64,000 nt of DNA from Spirodela intermedia (lineage: Eukaryota; Streptophyta; Magnoliopsida; Alismatales; Araceae), in assembly GCA_902729315.2 (NCBI GenBank), contig LR746267.1:1106001-1170000 (forward strand), in the 5' to 3' direction. A program made the position numbers and the translations under genes. Below are positions 12,601-24,360 of this stretch, piece by piece (within the stretch, counting starts at the first letter, position 1; each line of letters starts with the position of its first letter). The notes beneath the pieces were generated by a model, which searched no databases, was not told the origin of the DNA, and worked only from the letters and a program-made list of their open reading frames with translations.

Positions 12601-15057
12601 TTCAACTTTTCAGGTGTTGAAATAAAATGTTAGATCTCTCATCAGCCAGTCATTGGAAATATTTTCATAAAACCAGTCAGAGGTAAAGAGAAATATTTTC
12701 ATGAAATAAAAAGAAATAAGTTATAATTAAAAAAAGGAAAAAACAACAAAAGTTATTTTACCTCTTTCCCTTCGTTCTACAATTTTCACACGAACCATCA
12801 TATGGGCATCCCTAGTTGTTGTCTCTGATAACTCTTCCCAAGTACTATATAGTTGAGCACGGCACTCCTCAAAAAGCAACGGTTCAAACACCCTCACATA
12901 CTCTTCAAAAGATTCAAATCGGCCAGGAACACACTGAAGCTCAGTCTCCTCTGAAATCACCACGTGCATAGAACAAATGTCAAACAATGAGGGGACAATT
13001 ACGTACGTTGGAAGCATCATAACAATGAGTAAATCAAGAGGTACGCACCTAATAGAATAAAGAAACATTACTTTGTAAAAATGGAGCATCCCTAAACTTG
13101 GAATGGATGGAGGAGCGTAGGTGGCAAGTACTTATATGGATACGGTGCTTTACACTTTGGAGGATTAATTGATTGGATACCTGAGAACCAGGTGAGATAA
13201 GAGGATTTTTCCTCCTAGATTCGTAGTAGAATTACTCGACCCATGGATTCTATTTTTTTTTTAATAGGGGTTCTGAGAATGGGTTTATATGGCTCTAATG
13301 AACCTACATTAAATTTTGAAACATTAACTAATCAAGGATGCATAGCCAGACGGAAACCAAGTTCCCACTCACAACCCATGTAGCAAGCTACACCAAGTAA
13401 GAAGTGTAGAATAGACTATATATCTTCCTCATATTTTCTTAAGACAAAGTCAGCATTCATAACCTTATATTACATGAAATGCATTCGTAGTTCATCCTAT
13501 AAAAAATTATGTATAAGTGGCTAAAATTTTATGGTGTAGTGCTCCAACAAACGAATTACACTTGATTTTGACATGCAAAGAATTTTACAATGCAAATGAG
13601 AATAAAACAGTGAGCCTTAAAAGAAACCTTAACTAGAATTAAAGAAAAACTTTAAGACAATGATAGCGACTGAGATAATTTCTACCTGGATGATGCCAGA
13701 ATTTATCATTGGTAACCTCCCGTAAAAGACGCTCTACTGATGTATCCTGATACGACAAAGTATTTGTGGATTGCTTTTTTGAAGGAGGATTTTTTTTGTT
13801 ACTTATCTTTGCATCACCAGTGCTCTGACCCACATTGGTTGGCTTCGTCAATGCAACCGTTGAGCTTCTTAATTGCCTAGAGTCTACAGGTTGCTTCCAT
13901 AAGCCTTGTCTAGGAACAGGTAGAGGATGTGGCTCTGGCGAAATTTCACCACTGCTAGCTAGCTTCTTTGGCCGAACTTGAGGCCCTGCAGTTGTGTCAC
14001 CATTAGATTCTACCTTGTGATCATTCGTAATAGACGGTACACTTCCTTCGCCATTTAATAGATCTGCTTGTCTATTTTCCTTGTTAGAAGGTTGACTCCT
14101 CTCAACAGGCGATTGATTAGAACGATAAGCATCTTTCACTGCGCGAGTAGCCATAGAAGATGAAAATGATGGCGGTCGTTTCGGAGTAGAACATTTTATT
14201 GCACCTGCTTGCTTAACCTCATCTATGTTGAGGAAAACAGTTTGCCTGTTTCTTTTCTTTCCTAACATTGCCTCCTTGTGCTCATCGAGCTTAGGTCGCT
14301 TACCTAGGTTATTTACAATTCTCAATGCATGATTTGCCTCAATCCCTTTAACAACCTTTGGCTTCGCAGCCAATGGAGTCTCCTCCAAGCCATCTGCGGG
14401 TGCATCCCCTTTAGAGTTACAATCTGATGTCGAGCCCTCTGGTCCAGAAGAAACATTGCTACAGGTGTCTTTTGTAGCACCACCCCACAGATCCTTCGTG
14501 TCATCATGAAGATCAGAACCATGAAAGTTAGTTTCTACACGCCTACCAAACCCCAAGGGTTCATGTCCTTCTATTGTTTCCTTCTTTTGCAGAGATTCAC
14601 TGTTAATGGACTCTTCCTCATTGTTAGCACTGATTCCCACAGCGTCAGCGCCATCCTCCACATCAGACCATTCCCCTTCTTCCCTTTCAACTACCTCACC
14701 CTTTGGTGGGATGGAAGATACCAACTCTGATGGTCTACCATCTTCACTATGCTTTACAGCAGAAGGAGATGATACACAAGTAAAATTTGTTTCCTCTAGT
14801 TTTTGCACCGCAAATTCCTTCTGTGATTGCTCTTTAAGCCTGATGAAAGGTTGAAATCCAGAACCCGAAGGTGCGTGTGAAAAAGCACGGTTGTTTGGTA
14901 TCCAGGGTGAGCTTGATGATTGAATTAATAGATTGGTGGAGGCACCCGAATTTGAAACAGGAGGCAACTTTTGAGGTAGGATACAAACCACCTCCTCATT
15001 CTCCTCTTCAGCAGGGGGTTCATTGAGATCAATAAATGGCCTACCACGAGTACCCAT
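6669..15057 (-). CDS. SEN1/UPF1-like superfamily 1 RNA/DNA helicase (At4g30100/At2g19120 type)
   Basis: Probable nuclear SF1B helicase of the SEN1/UPF1/DNA2 group. Seven coding exons: 15057-13686, 12950-12762, 10898-10803, 10708-10540, 9013-8881, 8756-6969, 6893-6669; 1323 aa. The start [19 protein letters not shown] is the conserved N-terminus of the family and is followed by a long, low-complexity, charged region (to about residue 450). Next come a conserved block ([20 protein letters not shown]), [10 protein letters not shown] and [20 protein letters not shown]. The helicase motifs are: Q-like [12 protein letters not shown], Walker [11 protein letters not shown], Ia [24 protein letters not shown] (DEAA), [33 protein letters not shown] and [14 protein letters not shown]. 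All catalytic residues are present. The C-terminal tail is shorter than in Arabidopsis relatives. Introns of 1.5-1.9 kb carry no other recognisable gene. The Arabidopsis members are poorly characterised, so the substrate is unknown. Confidence 0.95.
6894..6968 (-). other. 75-nt in-frame intron of the helicase
   Basis: It starts with GTACCC and ends with TGGCAG. It separates ALW from VVGNANAL, which related proteins have continuously. It is made almost wholly of CT and ATG/GAT microsatellite, has no stop codon in the host frame and is exactly 25 codons long. Removal restores the family alignment. Confidence 0.8.
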
Positions 15058-16800
15058 CTCGACTGTGAGTGCATATAAAATCCTGTGCGAGTGTGTCAGT
15101 CTCTTTGGTATTCTTCCAGATGCCTGGCAAAATAAAAGGCATGAGAAGTGGAGGCCAGCAGAAGAACGAAAGTCAAAATTCGTAAAATTGAACCCCCTAC
15201 ACTTAATTGCAACGTGTCTGACTGTCAAGTACAACAAACGTCAGAAAAAAAATCGAAATAGACGTATGAGATGTAAACACAGTCAGGCGTGATATAGAAG
15301 AGAAAATGGATACTACAATAGGAAGGTGAAAAAAATCAAGAATCAAAAATAATAGGGTAAGGTCGTGCTGAGAAAGTCAAATTTCCAGATAATAGGAGTG
15401 CGATAATAGAATTCAAATCACGGTGATTCTCCTATACAACGTCTCAAGCTGAAAGGCTCCCTCAAATATAATGCACCATGTACGATCCCAAAATTAGTGA
15501 TGACAGTCGTACAGTGTTAACTAGACATAACATACCATACTACATGAAAGGAAAATTTCGCATATAACATCGTAAAGCATGTAATAGTTAATATCTCAAT
15601 AATAATGAAATTAAATGCAGAAAGGTTTAATTCAGACATAAGGCCAGCATGACATAGCTATCCCCTTGTAGGCACCTTGTCAATGTGAAGAAAAACCGTC
15701 CAGGGGATGTTACCCATCTGAGATGGAGACTTCAGCATAGTTAACAACAATCACACTTAGAAAGACATACGGAGAGGTAAACTATCACGACAACCACACT
15801 CAGTACTTATATTATAGGGAAAATCATCACTTACTACAAAGTCAATATACATTTGCCCAAGCAGCCAATTCATTATCATCTTGCCTCACCAAAAGAACTA
15901 AATTGCTATAACTGCTCCATCGTTCTAGAGATTATACAGGAATCTCCCCCGTTCTTTACGAGAGTAAATTATGAGAAATTTTCGTCCCTCTGTAAAGGCA
16001 ATATCTCATGATCGCATAAATCATTTCACCGGCTTCACACTCACGTTCTTCCCATCTCTTGCAACTCTAACTCATGGGGCCATCAAAGAAATAGACTCTG
16101 CCAGAGCATGCAATAACTAACGAGAAGTTCGACCCATCTGCCACCGAATCAAGTAAAAGCTTCGCCAATCCCTCAAAGATTGACAAAAATGACGACGATT
16201 CTCCGACTCGGAAGACCGAAAATTCAGCGGCACCAAACACTAGATCCGCCCGGGTCTCAATGCACAGATATCACCCTCAATGACATCTAAAAAACATAAT
16301 TAGAACCAGGCAGAGCACAGGGAAGTGATGCACAGGAGATAATACGGCGGATTACGACCAACCTCAGGCAGATCTGCTCCTGTCTCCCCTCGCTTAGCAT
16401 ACCAACCACACAAACGTTCGACATAACGACGTGGATTCCCGCGAGCAGCAGGGTGGATGGTACCGGCACCCCGACCTCCCCCCCCAGTCCCAGGGGGGCT
16501 GACTCGCTAACGCTGCCGCCGCCGCCTTTTCACCAGTTCACACTCCTCTCAATCGAGGACAAGAAGCGTTCGCGATCGGAGCACGGAAGGAGGTTAGGGC
16601 AAGCACGAGAGAGGTGTCGTTGGCAAAGTCTAGAGAGAGAGAGGAGAGATATAGGAGAGGGGAGGGGTAGAGCGAGGGAGAGCCTCTCTGCGTGTATATT
16701 AGATAGAGAGAGAGAGGGACATTTAGAGAGAGAAAGACAGAGGTAGAGAGAGAAATGAGGGGTAGTTTCTCGGTGTTGGAATTTGGTCTCAAAACCTGTT
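15058..16800 (-). other. Helicase 5' UTR, 5' UTR intron and proximal promoter
   Basis: On the minus strand an acceptor (TTTTGCCAG|GCATCTGG, exon start about 15123) lies 66 bases before the start codon. A plausible donor (TGGTTG|GTATGC) lies near 16403. This suggests a leader intron of about 1.28 kb. A GA-rich segment (16625-16750) probably marks the leader or promoter. Inferred from splice signals only. Open frames in this stretch are not convincing. Confidence 0.45.
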
Positions 16801-17308
16801 TGGCTGTGGAGAGATGGATGGGGTGGGGGGAGGGTATTTATAGAGGCAGGCCCCCTCTCTCTGTAGCATTATTTAGAACGGGTTGGCACGTGCCGGGAGG
16901 CGTGCATTGGGTAAGGAGGGGCATTCTCTATTCCCACTCCCTCCTACCCTCCCAGCCTCCACCCCCGTCTCCTATCTTCATCTCTCCCACTTGTACGCAA
17001 GACAGGCAGGGGGAGGGAGAAAACGGAGCTCACCTGCGTGGATATATCAATCGGCAATGGAGCAACACGTGTGGAGCGGATGAGCAGCGGTGAAATACCT
17101 GATAAGTTCACCCCCTTAATTTCGTGCTTCCCTCCCTTGTGAGATAAGGGTTACGTGTCCTCGGCGTCCCCGGGGATTACCCTCGCACAGACACGCCAGG
17201 GGATGGCTTGGCCGTGGGGGAGGGTGGCGATATCGTATGCCACGTGGATACGTGCTGATGTATCTCAAAAATAACTGCAGATATCGATAGTGGGTAAGCC
17301 CGGCCCGG

Positions 17309-17354
17309 CCCGTTTTTCGGGCTTTGGCCTAAAAATCAAGCCCGAAAATACGGG
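17309..17354. repeat. GC-rich inverted repeat (near-perfect hairpin)
   Basis: The left arm CCCGTTTTTCGGGCTT (17309-17324) pairs with the right arm AAGCCCGAAAATACGGG (17338-17354), with one extra base in the right arm and a 13-nt loop. Outside the arms are further CCCGG/CCGGG-rich bases. It could be a remnant of a short inverted-repeat transposon end. No target-site duplication was found. Confidence 0.7.
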
Positions 17355-17562
17355 CCCGGTTCTCTCTCTCTCTCTAACAGGCGCGTACGGGGTGTCGGTC
17401 CAATCGGATTATATAGTTACGTAGCGCAACGCATGCAAATCTGCACAACAACTTGGGATTCGTGAGTTGTCGCAGTTCACTGTATTGGTAGACCCCACAG
17501 ATCGATCCAACGTCCTGAAATGATGAATTGTCCTACGTACTTGGGCCACGCCCAACTATTGT

Positions 17563-17885
17563 AAATGTTTTCCAAAATACTCTCTTTTTTTCGATTTTGC
17601 GATAAACCCTCCATATATGGATATATCTATTGAAGCCTATCAGTTAGGTAATGTTATACTCTCTTCTATTATTGCGTTAGGCCCCTAGAATGGTTTTATA
17701 TAGCATGAAACATGTTTCCAACATACTCTATTTTTTCAGTTTTTTCGATAAACCCTACATATGTGCATATATCTTTTGAAACCTAGTAGTTTGGGTAATG
17801 TTACATGATTGGACAACCAAGCCAACCCCCAATTAGCTACAACTATTTTGGATTAGACCCCTAAAATGGTTCCATATATATATAA
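17563..17885. repeat. Two diverged tandem copies of a roughly 150-160 bp unit
   Basis: Shared landmarks in both halves are TGTTTCCAAAATACTCT/TGTTTCCAACATACTCT, TCGATAAACCCT-type blocks, GGTAATGTTA and TTAG(G/A)CCCCTA(G/A)AATGGTT. The copies have diverged clearly, so the duplication is not recent. Confidence 0.7.
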
Positions 17886-18480
17886 TGCCATCACTTTCAA
17901 ACTTATTGCTGAACAAATATCCATGACATTCATAGTGTTACCCATCAAGTCATTTAATGTGGGGAATTAATACTAAATTGATTGATAAATGTAAATAATG
18001 AAAAATTAAAATAAATTAATATTAGTGATTATATATATTTTAATTCCTACAATTAATGGTTTATTTATTATGTTTTTTTATTTTGTCCTTTTAAATGTGA
18101 CAAATTAGATATCACTCCGTATGTTTTTGTTCCTCCAAGGCAACTTATAAAAAATAAAGAGAAAAATAGAGAGATGTCTTCCTATTTTTTACACATAGAG
18201 CATTTTTTAAAATTAAGTTATTTAGCATGTTATGATTATTTTTTGTGGATAAGGATGGCTTTAGTTTTATTTTTAATTATACCATCCCCCTTCATTCAAG
18301 CATTGTGTGTGGACCAGCCCATTTGATGGCCCGTTAGCAAATGCTTAATGACACGTTGCAGTTTCATAAAATGGGGGTGTCTAATTGTAGAATAAAAAAA
18401 AGAGGGGGTTTTCTTAAAATTACCGCTTTTCCTCCTCCTCTCCATCGTTAGCAGAAGAGGAGGCGGCGACAATCCGAACT

Positions 18481-19418
18481 CCACCAATTTCTTCTGATCC
18501 GTTCATGGCTGATGGCCGTGGATCAGCAGGCGTTCGGCAGCTCCCCCGGACCTTTCTCTTCCTGGCGATGGGCGATTAACCTGCGGGGGAGAACCATCCG
18601 AGCGATTTGCGCACCGGCTCACTCCGGATTTCACCGAAAGAGCATTTATTTTTTACGCGGTGTTAGTCGTCTTGATCGATTAGGATCTCGGCCTGTCGAA
18701 TTTATGCTGGCATTTGGAGGGATTCGTTGCTGCATTGGAAGGGAATCGAACTCATGGCGGCGTCCGCTGGTACAGATTTGTTTCGTCCTGTCCGACATTC
18801 TTCCTGTACATCTTGATGTAATCGTAGTGAAGGGGCTCCGATGTGTGCTGAGACAGCTTTGTCCCCCTCCTCTACAGACATCTTCCTGGAAGTCTCGATC
18901 TTCTTGTTTTTATGTCCGTGCCTCACATGAAGTACAGTATGTCCGTGCCCCACGTCCAGATCTTCCCCCCTGTTACTGGAATTTTCAGGTTCAGGAAATC
19001 AACAGTGGGAAGCTTGAAACACAGTCTACAGGATCGGCAATGCATAAACCATCGAGTACAAACAAGCTCCACTGTTTCAATCTACATCCGATCTGCCGGG
19101 TTTGAGTATCATAATCTTTATGTAGGTAAGAACTGAGACTCTCAGGGTCATCCCGAGGCAATAGTATCTAGATTGAGAATATAGTTGGCACTGGAAGGAG
19201 AAAGCCTGCAGTAGGTAGTACATGAAGGATCAAAGAAGAGAAAGACTTTTCATAAAATCATTTTTCTGGAATCATATTTCCTGTTGTGCCATCATCTAAT
19301 AAACTTTTCGTATACTCATCTGCTTTCAAGGAAGAATGCAGCTGCGTCTGGAATAAAAGTTCCTCGGTAGAGAATCTCCAGTTCAGTACGCAATTGAGTA
19401 GGAATGGTGCAAAGTAAT
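18481..19418. other. Non-repetitive stretch downstream of the polygalacturonase; no recognised gene
   Basis: A 197-codon open frame starts at 18512 on the plus strand. I recognise no domain and cannot tell it from chance. The right end (about 19140-19418) should hold the polygalacturonase 3' UTR on the minus strand. Confidence 0.4.
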
Positions 19419-21330
19419 TCAATAGAACATGGAATTTCGATGAAGAAAAGGAGCTTTAAGTAGGAAATCTCCAATTCTGAAGTTTAGTACATAACCAATC
19501 CAATCGGAAATGAACCAATGTGCTTCACTGGAACGAAGCTTAAGAGGGTCGAAGTCACCCCACCGTCTGACACAGACAGGAGGATCCACAGAGCCATAGC
19601 ATGACACATGGGCCTTCCAACGATATGAACTTGGCCGATCTCCAGAGAGCAAGGATAACTGGATGTTCTTCAAGAGGATCTTCTCGCATGGAACTTTATC
19701 ACTGCAAGCAAACTTTATTGCATTCCTTGTGGCTGATGTTCCTCTTATATTCTTGAAGGAAACCTGATGTACCTTCACTGCAGAGGTCTGCGTTCCCCAT
19801 ATTGGGAATGGAATCACAATAAAAATATTCAAAAAATGCCTCCACAAAGGTACGCAGATGAATGCCGGATTATTGCTACTACTACTACCTTGTTCAGGCA
19901 TGGGCGGGAGGAGTCGCAGTAATACTGGTTGATGATGATCGGGTTCGAGACGTTTTCCATGGTGGCATTCTGGAAATAAATCTTGTGGGCGAAACCTCTT
20001 CCTCCCTGGTTGCCATGGCTCATTCATCAGGATTCAAGACACCAGGTAAATCCCAAAGAATTTCCAATTTAGGACATTTTACCTGCCATGTCTTGATTCT
20101 GAACCCATTTGTAGTGTTGGTGAAGGTCACTCTGTTTACTTGGATACTGCTCACGTTAGACCATGATCCGTGCTTCCCCAGGCTGCCAATGCTGAAGAAG
20201 AAAATCAACCAGGTTAGGTTTAATTGCTCAGTGTGTGGATCTGCATCAGTATCCCCCACCTAATCCCATGCCCAGGTCCGCAACTAAGATCTCTGATCTT
20301 CACCATTGAAGACTCGGACACTATGGAGATGCAGTCATCCCCTGAAGAAGAGAGAGAGAGAGAAATTGTCATTTTCTGAATATCCATGGACGAAATATCA
20401 TGAACTCCAGACCTGTTTTGATTTCACTGTTCTTGATTTCTACATGAACTGAAGAACTTATGTGAATGCCGTCAGTGTTTGGGCTATCAGCAGGAGCAAT
20501 CACTCGAAGACCGGACACCTTCACTCCGGTGCAGTTAGTGAGGGCGATGTGCATCTTCTGGCTGTTCAGTAGCGTCAGGTTCTGTACTCTCAGATTCTTG
20601 CACCTATGAAAATTAATTGCCTGCAACATCGTTGACTTCAGCCCAGTCCATAGAAATCCAAGGAAATTCACCAAAAATCAGGATGTGATCGCTGGTTTTG
20701 CTAACCGTTGGAGCGCGTCTGCATGGCTGCCCAAGAAAAAAAAACCAAGAAATCATTAAGACAGAGAAGTGAGATGAATTGATGGGATTAGTTCTTACAT
20801 TGTTCTTGTTGATCTTGCAGGACCGGCCCCACCATCTCTCTCCTTTTCCATCGATGGTGCCACCTCCCCGCAGGCTCAGATCGTTCAATCCCACGAAGTA
20901 CAGCCATTTGTGTGGATTCAGATCGCGCCAGAGCTCGGGATCATCGGGAGCAACTATCGTCCCCAGGATCTATCGAGGTTGGGAAATTATGCATGAAATG
21001 GTAATCAATATTCCTCCCCTTTTGCCTTAAATATTTGGAAAAATTGCATGAAAGCGCTTACCACCAGAGTCGAGTTGGAGGAGCAATGCCCAGAGAAATC
21101 TAGAGGCCAAACCAGATAGGTCTTTCTGGCTGGAACCTTGAGAACTGCTTGAGTTGGGGAAGAACAGACTGCCTGCCAGGCCTGTAGAAACGCCTGCAGA
21201 AAACGAAAGATTTCACATCAGATTATAGATTGGTCGCCGGGTTTCTCTTCAGAACTGGTGGATTTTGGGTTAGTCATCGAATTTTTCCCCCCTGATTTTA
21301 TTTGAATGGAGAAGGGTTTCGATCTGGGCA

Positions 21331-21398
<68 letters not shown>

Positions 21399-21804
21399 CT
21401 GGTATAAAATCTGGAACATGGGCACATTAAAAAGAAAACAATGTTGAAACAGGTTTCCCTACATTGTTCTTCATGGTGATGAATCTAACCCTACAAATTC
21501 TGCATCTTTCTCTCTCTCTCTCTCTAACCTCTGTGTCGTTGTGAAGGCCGTCCCCAATGGCGCCGAAGCGATCGACGGAGTAGACCGTCCTCCACCCCAC
21601 CCCCCCGCGCCCGCCGCCGCCGTCGGGGCGGCGGAGCAGCTGAATCGAAGGATCGCAGAGGGCCGGCGGCGCAAGAAGCACCACCAGTACGGCGACGGGG
21701 AGGAAGGCGGCCGAAGAAGAGATGCCGGCCGCTGCCGTTGAGCTTCGTCCCCTTTGGAGCGGACACCGTCCCCCCCTCTCCCCTTCCCCTCCCTTCTCCC
21801 TCAT
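19419..21804 (-). CDS. Polygalacturonase (glycoside hydrolase family 28), secreted
   Basis: Hydrolyses alpha-1,4 bonds of homogalacturonan in the cell wall. Nine exons in phase: 21804-21529, 21193-21062, 20969-20799, 20726-20706 (21 nt, PCRRAPT), 20620-20413, 20341-20260, 20191-20083, 20005-19889, 19787-19419; 494 aa. The N-terminal hydrophobic run AAFLPVAVLVVLLAPPALC looks like a signal peptide, followed by VDRFGAIGDGLHNDTE, the usual start of the right-handed beta helix. The four family motifs are intact: SPNTDG, GDDC, GPGHGISIGSLG and RIKTW, carrying the catalytic aspartates and the histidine. Closest in appearance to the Arabidopsis At1g80170 type. The start is unsure: the Met at 21804 puts 31 residues before the hydrophobic core, and another in-frame Met lies at 21885. 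The C-terminus runs on for roughly 50 residues beyond the usual end. Confidence 0.93.
20706..20726 (-). other. 21-nt exon of the polygalacturonase
   Basis: Flanked by CAG and GTTAGC on the gene's strand, it encodes PCRRAPT, which related enzymes have at this place (PC..APT). Both flanking introns are phase 0, so skipping removes exactly seven residues without shifting the frame. Confidence 0.85.
21331..21395. repeat. (CT)n microsatellite in polygalacturonase intron 1
   Basis: A clean CT run that reads as GA on the transcribed strand. This is opposite to the CT-sense orientation of most intronic tracts in the window. Confidence 0.9.
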
Positions 21805-21913
21805 TCTTCCCTCTGAATCCTTCAGAGTTAGAGAGAGAGAGGGAGCGGGACTTGAAAGGCAGGGGGCGACTGACAGATGCGGCATGCCGGCTTGGCGTCG
21901 TTTTCATGCAGTT

Positions 21914-21949
<36 letters not shown>

Positions 21950-22108
21950 TCCAAGTACGTCTTCCCCCAAACACTAAAGTCGTGGAGACATGCATAGAAT
22001 TCACATGTAAAATAATTGGAACATAAAATATTTTATGGTGTTGAATACGAAATTATGGAGATTTTGAAACGGTTACATACTACAAACATTCATACACAAT
22101 TAAATTAT

Positions 22109-22665
22109 GGGTAAATAATTACCGGGTGGTAATAATTACAAAGATAAAATTTTAACTAACAAAGTATCCATTTATAGTTATATCATTGAAATCAGATATG
22201 AATTTGCATTCATGGGGTTAAAATCAGTAACAATTACATAGTTTGTATGCGTATTTTTTATAAATTTTCAAGTAACATTTCATAATTCTATAGATTTTTT
22301 GTACATAAAATTTCGAGTACCAAAAATACATGTGCAATCGAGATGTGTTAAACTATTATATATAAATATTAACACAATTAATTTTTAAGTATATATATAT
22401 GGGTAAATAATTACTAGGTGGAAATATGAATTTTAGAACATTTCCACAAAATTACTGAGCTAAAATGTGAATTAACGAAGGATATCCATTTATAGAAAAT
22501 AGAAATTTATGCATGAATTTGTGTCAATGGGGTTAATATCATAGATTTATATGCCTATTTTTCCCAAATCTTTGGAGTACATTTGGTAAAAAATGGAGAT
22601 TTTTTTTTCACGTAAAATTGAAAGTAGCAAAAATACAGGTGCAATCTATATGTGCTAAATGCATT
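22109..22665. repeat. Tandem duplication, period about 292 bp
   Basis: Both copies begin GGGTAAATAATTAC (22109 and 22401). They share, in the same order, ATCCATTTATAG, TGGGGTTAA, TATGC(G/C)TATTTTT, and a block ending in AAAATACA(T/G)GTGCAATC. They have diverged by small indels. Confidence 0.8.
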
Positions 22666-23328
22666 TAAATAGTTTATTTAATATCTAGCTTTGAAAAAAT
22701 ACGCGTATAAAGTTATAGATAGATTTTATGCCTTATTAGAGTCAAGATTTTGAATTATTAAGCACAATTTTATAGATGTTTGAACCAAATGCCCCAATCT
22801 AAAAATTAACATCATTTATATAAAAGAATTACCATAATCATACGAAAAGTCAATTGGTGAGCTCAGCACCAATTATCCATAAAAAATGGTTTAAGAAATT
22901 TATATTTTTTGGGTTTTGAAACAACATATAAATAACTCTTGTAGTTTGATTATTTTTCTATTACTTAAAAGTTGCAAGACTAAAAAGTATATATATTATT
23001 TTTATTATTATTTATATCCCAAAAAAGGGGCGAATGAATTAAAGCCAAGTAGAATAATTGAATCATACAAATATGATATCCTCTTGTTATATGCTCATTA
23101 TCAAGTAAGTCCTTGTTTTTTTTCATTCTTTTCTTTCTGAATTTACAAAATCCACCCCGATATGAAATTAAAAATAAAGATTCCATCTTTAAATTGCCTT
23201 ATGAAAATCGATTTTAGTTAGTATGGAGGGAGGACAATTGCCACGTGGAGGGCTATTAGAATGCCATGTGGAAGGAATTAATTGTTCATGTGGGAAGAAA
23301 TGAAATCGACACGTGCACTAAAAAAAAA

Positions 23329-23439
23329 GATTTGAGACCAAACGAATCTTGCGATGTACGCAATAATTGTCAAGTTGACTTTTCTACAGTTTTATTCTGG
23401 ACTTGAAAACATTCTTCATTAGCGAGAGAGAGAGAGAGA

Positions 23440-23482
<43 letters not shown>

Positions 23483-23653
23483 AGGGAGGAGAGAGAGAGA
23501 GCAAGAGAGAGAGAGAGAGAGGAGAAGGAAAGAGAGATGTTCATATGGGACTAAATAATAGATTCAACGCCAAATGAATCTTGAGGTGTACATCGTGATT
23601 GCCAAGTTGACTGCTCTATAATTTTAGTCTGAACTTGGAAACATTCTTCATTA
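23329..23653. repeat. Duplicated roughly 93-bp segment, each copy followed by a GA tract
   Basis: Copies at about 23329-23421 and 23560-23653 share CCAAA(C/T)GAATCTTG, AAGTTGACT and TTGGAAACATTCTTCATTAG-like blocks. Each runs into a GA microsatellite (23424-23537 and about 23655-23821), so the duplicated unit is about 231 bp including the repeat. Confidence 0.8.
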
Positions 23654-23696
23654 GAGAGAAGGAGAGGGAGAGGGAAAGAGGAGAGAGAGGAAGAGG

Positions 23697-23729
<33 letters not shown>

Positions 23730-24060
23730 GGAGAGACGGAGAGAGAGGGAGAGAGAGAGGGGGAGAGAGAGCGGGAGAGACGGAGAGATGGAGAGAGAGA
23801 GAGAGAGAGCAAGAGAGAGATTGTGGACAAATGCATAGCCTTGACAGAGATTGGGCCCGGCCCATTTATCTTACTATGCCTGTTCCAGATCCAGAGAATT
23901 AACTGGATCAATGCTGGGGGTGGGTCTAGACGCCCCATCGAGCCTAGTAGAAAAGTTGGGCATGTTTGTTTGGGCCCAGGCAAGTCTTTATACTAGAATT
24001 ATGGGCCGGCCCATAATGGTCCGTTAATCAGAGGGAGTGGAGGGGTGCTTGTAAGCCGCG

Positions 24061-24276
24061 CGGTTCAAAATTTTCCTCGCTTTCTGGCGGTGACCAGAAT
24101 CTCAGTTTGAAATTCTTTCACTATCATTGTGCCTTTCCCCATTCCGACAGAGCGGCGACGAAGATCCCCTTGGAAGCTCCTCCCGCCGCCTTCTCGCCGC
24201 CGGCGTCCGACTCCGCCGCCGGTAAGGGGAGGCGAGAGGTTCCCTTCTCCTGGAATTTGTTCCCGAGCTCTGTCTT

Positions 24277-24310
<34 letters not shown>

Positions 24311-24360
24311 ATCACGCTTTGGGACTGTAAGGAGGTTGGGGATAGGGCTTCTGGGAGGAG
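24061..24360 (+). promoter_or_regulatory. 5' leader of the NAIP-like gene
   Basis: Unlike the AT-rich DNA before it, this stretch is GC-rich with a CT tract (24283-24311) and ends GGGAGGAG directly before the ATG. It most likely holds the transcription start and 5' UTR. No defined TATA box could be assigned. Confidence 0.4.

Larger units (their letters stand above)
16801..18480. other. Intergenic: hairpin, duplicated AT-rich segment
   Basis: No gene is seen. The stretch contains a GC-rich inverted repeat (17309-17354), two diverged tandem copies of a roughly 150-160 bp AT-rich segment (about 17563-17700 and 17712-17885), and a very AT-rich stretch from 17880 to 18290. Confidence 0.6.
21886..24060. 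other. Intergenic AT-rich DNA with duplications and GA tracts
   Basis: A CT tract (about 21918-21947) lies upstream of the polygalacturonase. Then comes strongly AT-rich DNA with a 292-bp tandem duplication (22109-22665), followed by a second duplication (23329-23653) associated with GA tracts. No gene is seen; the long open frames at 23550-23860 are stop-free readings of GA repeats. Confidence 0.65.

Noticed and set aside
13639-15237. A separate 532-aa protein starting upstream of 15057
   Set aside because: Its [15 protein letters not shown] start and splice phase show it is the N-terminal exon of the helicase at 6669-15057, and the residues before that Met are leader.
23551-23983. Ser/Leu-rich minus-strand frames
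   Set aside because: They are translations of GA/CT microsatellites.
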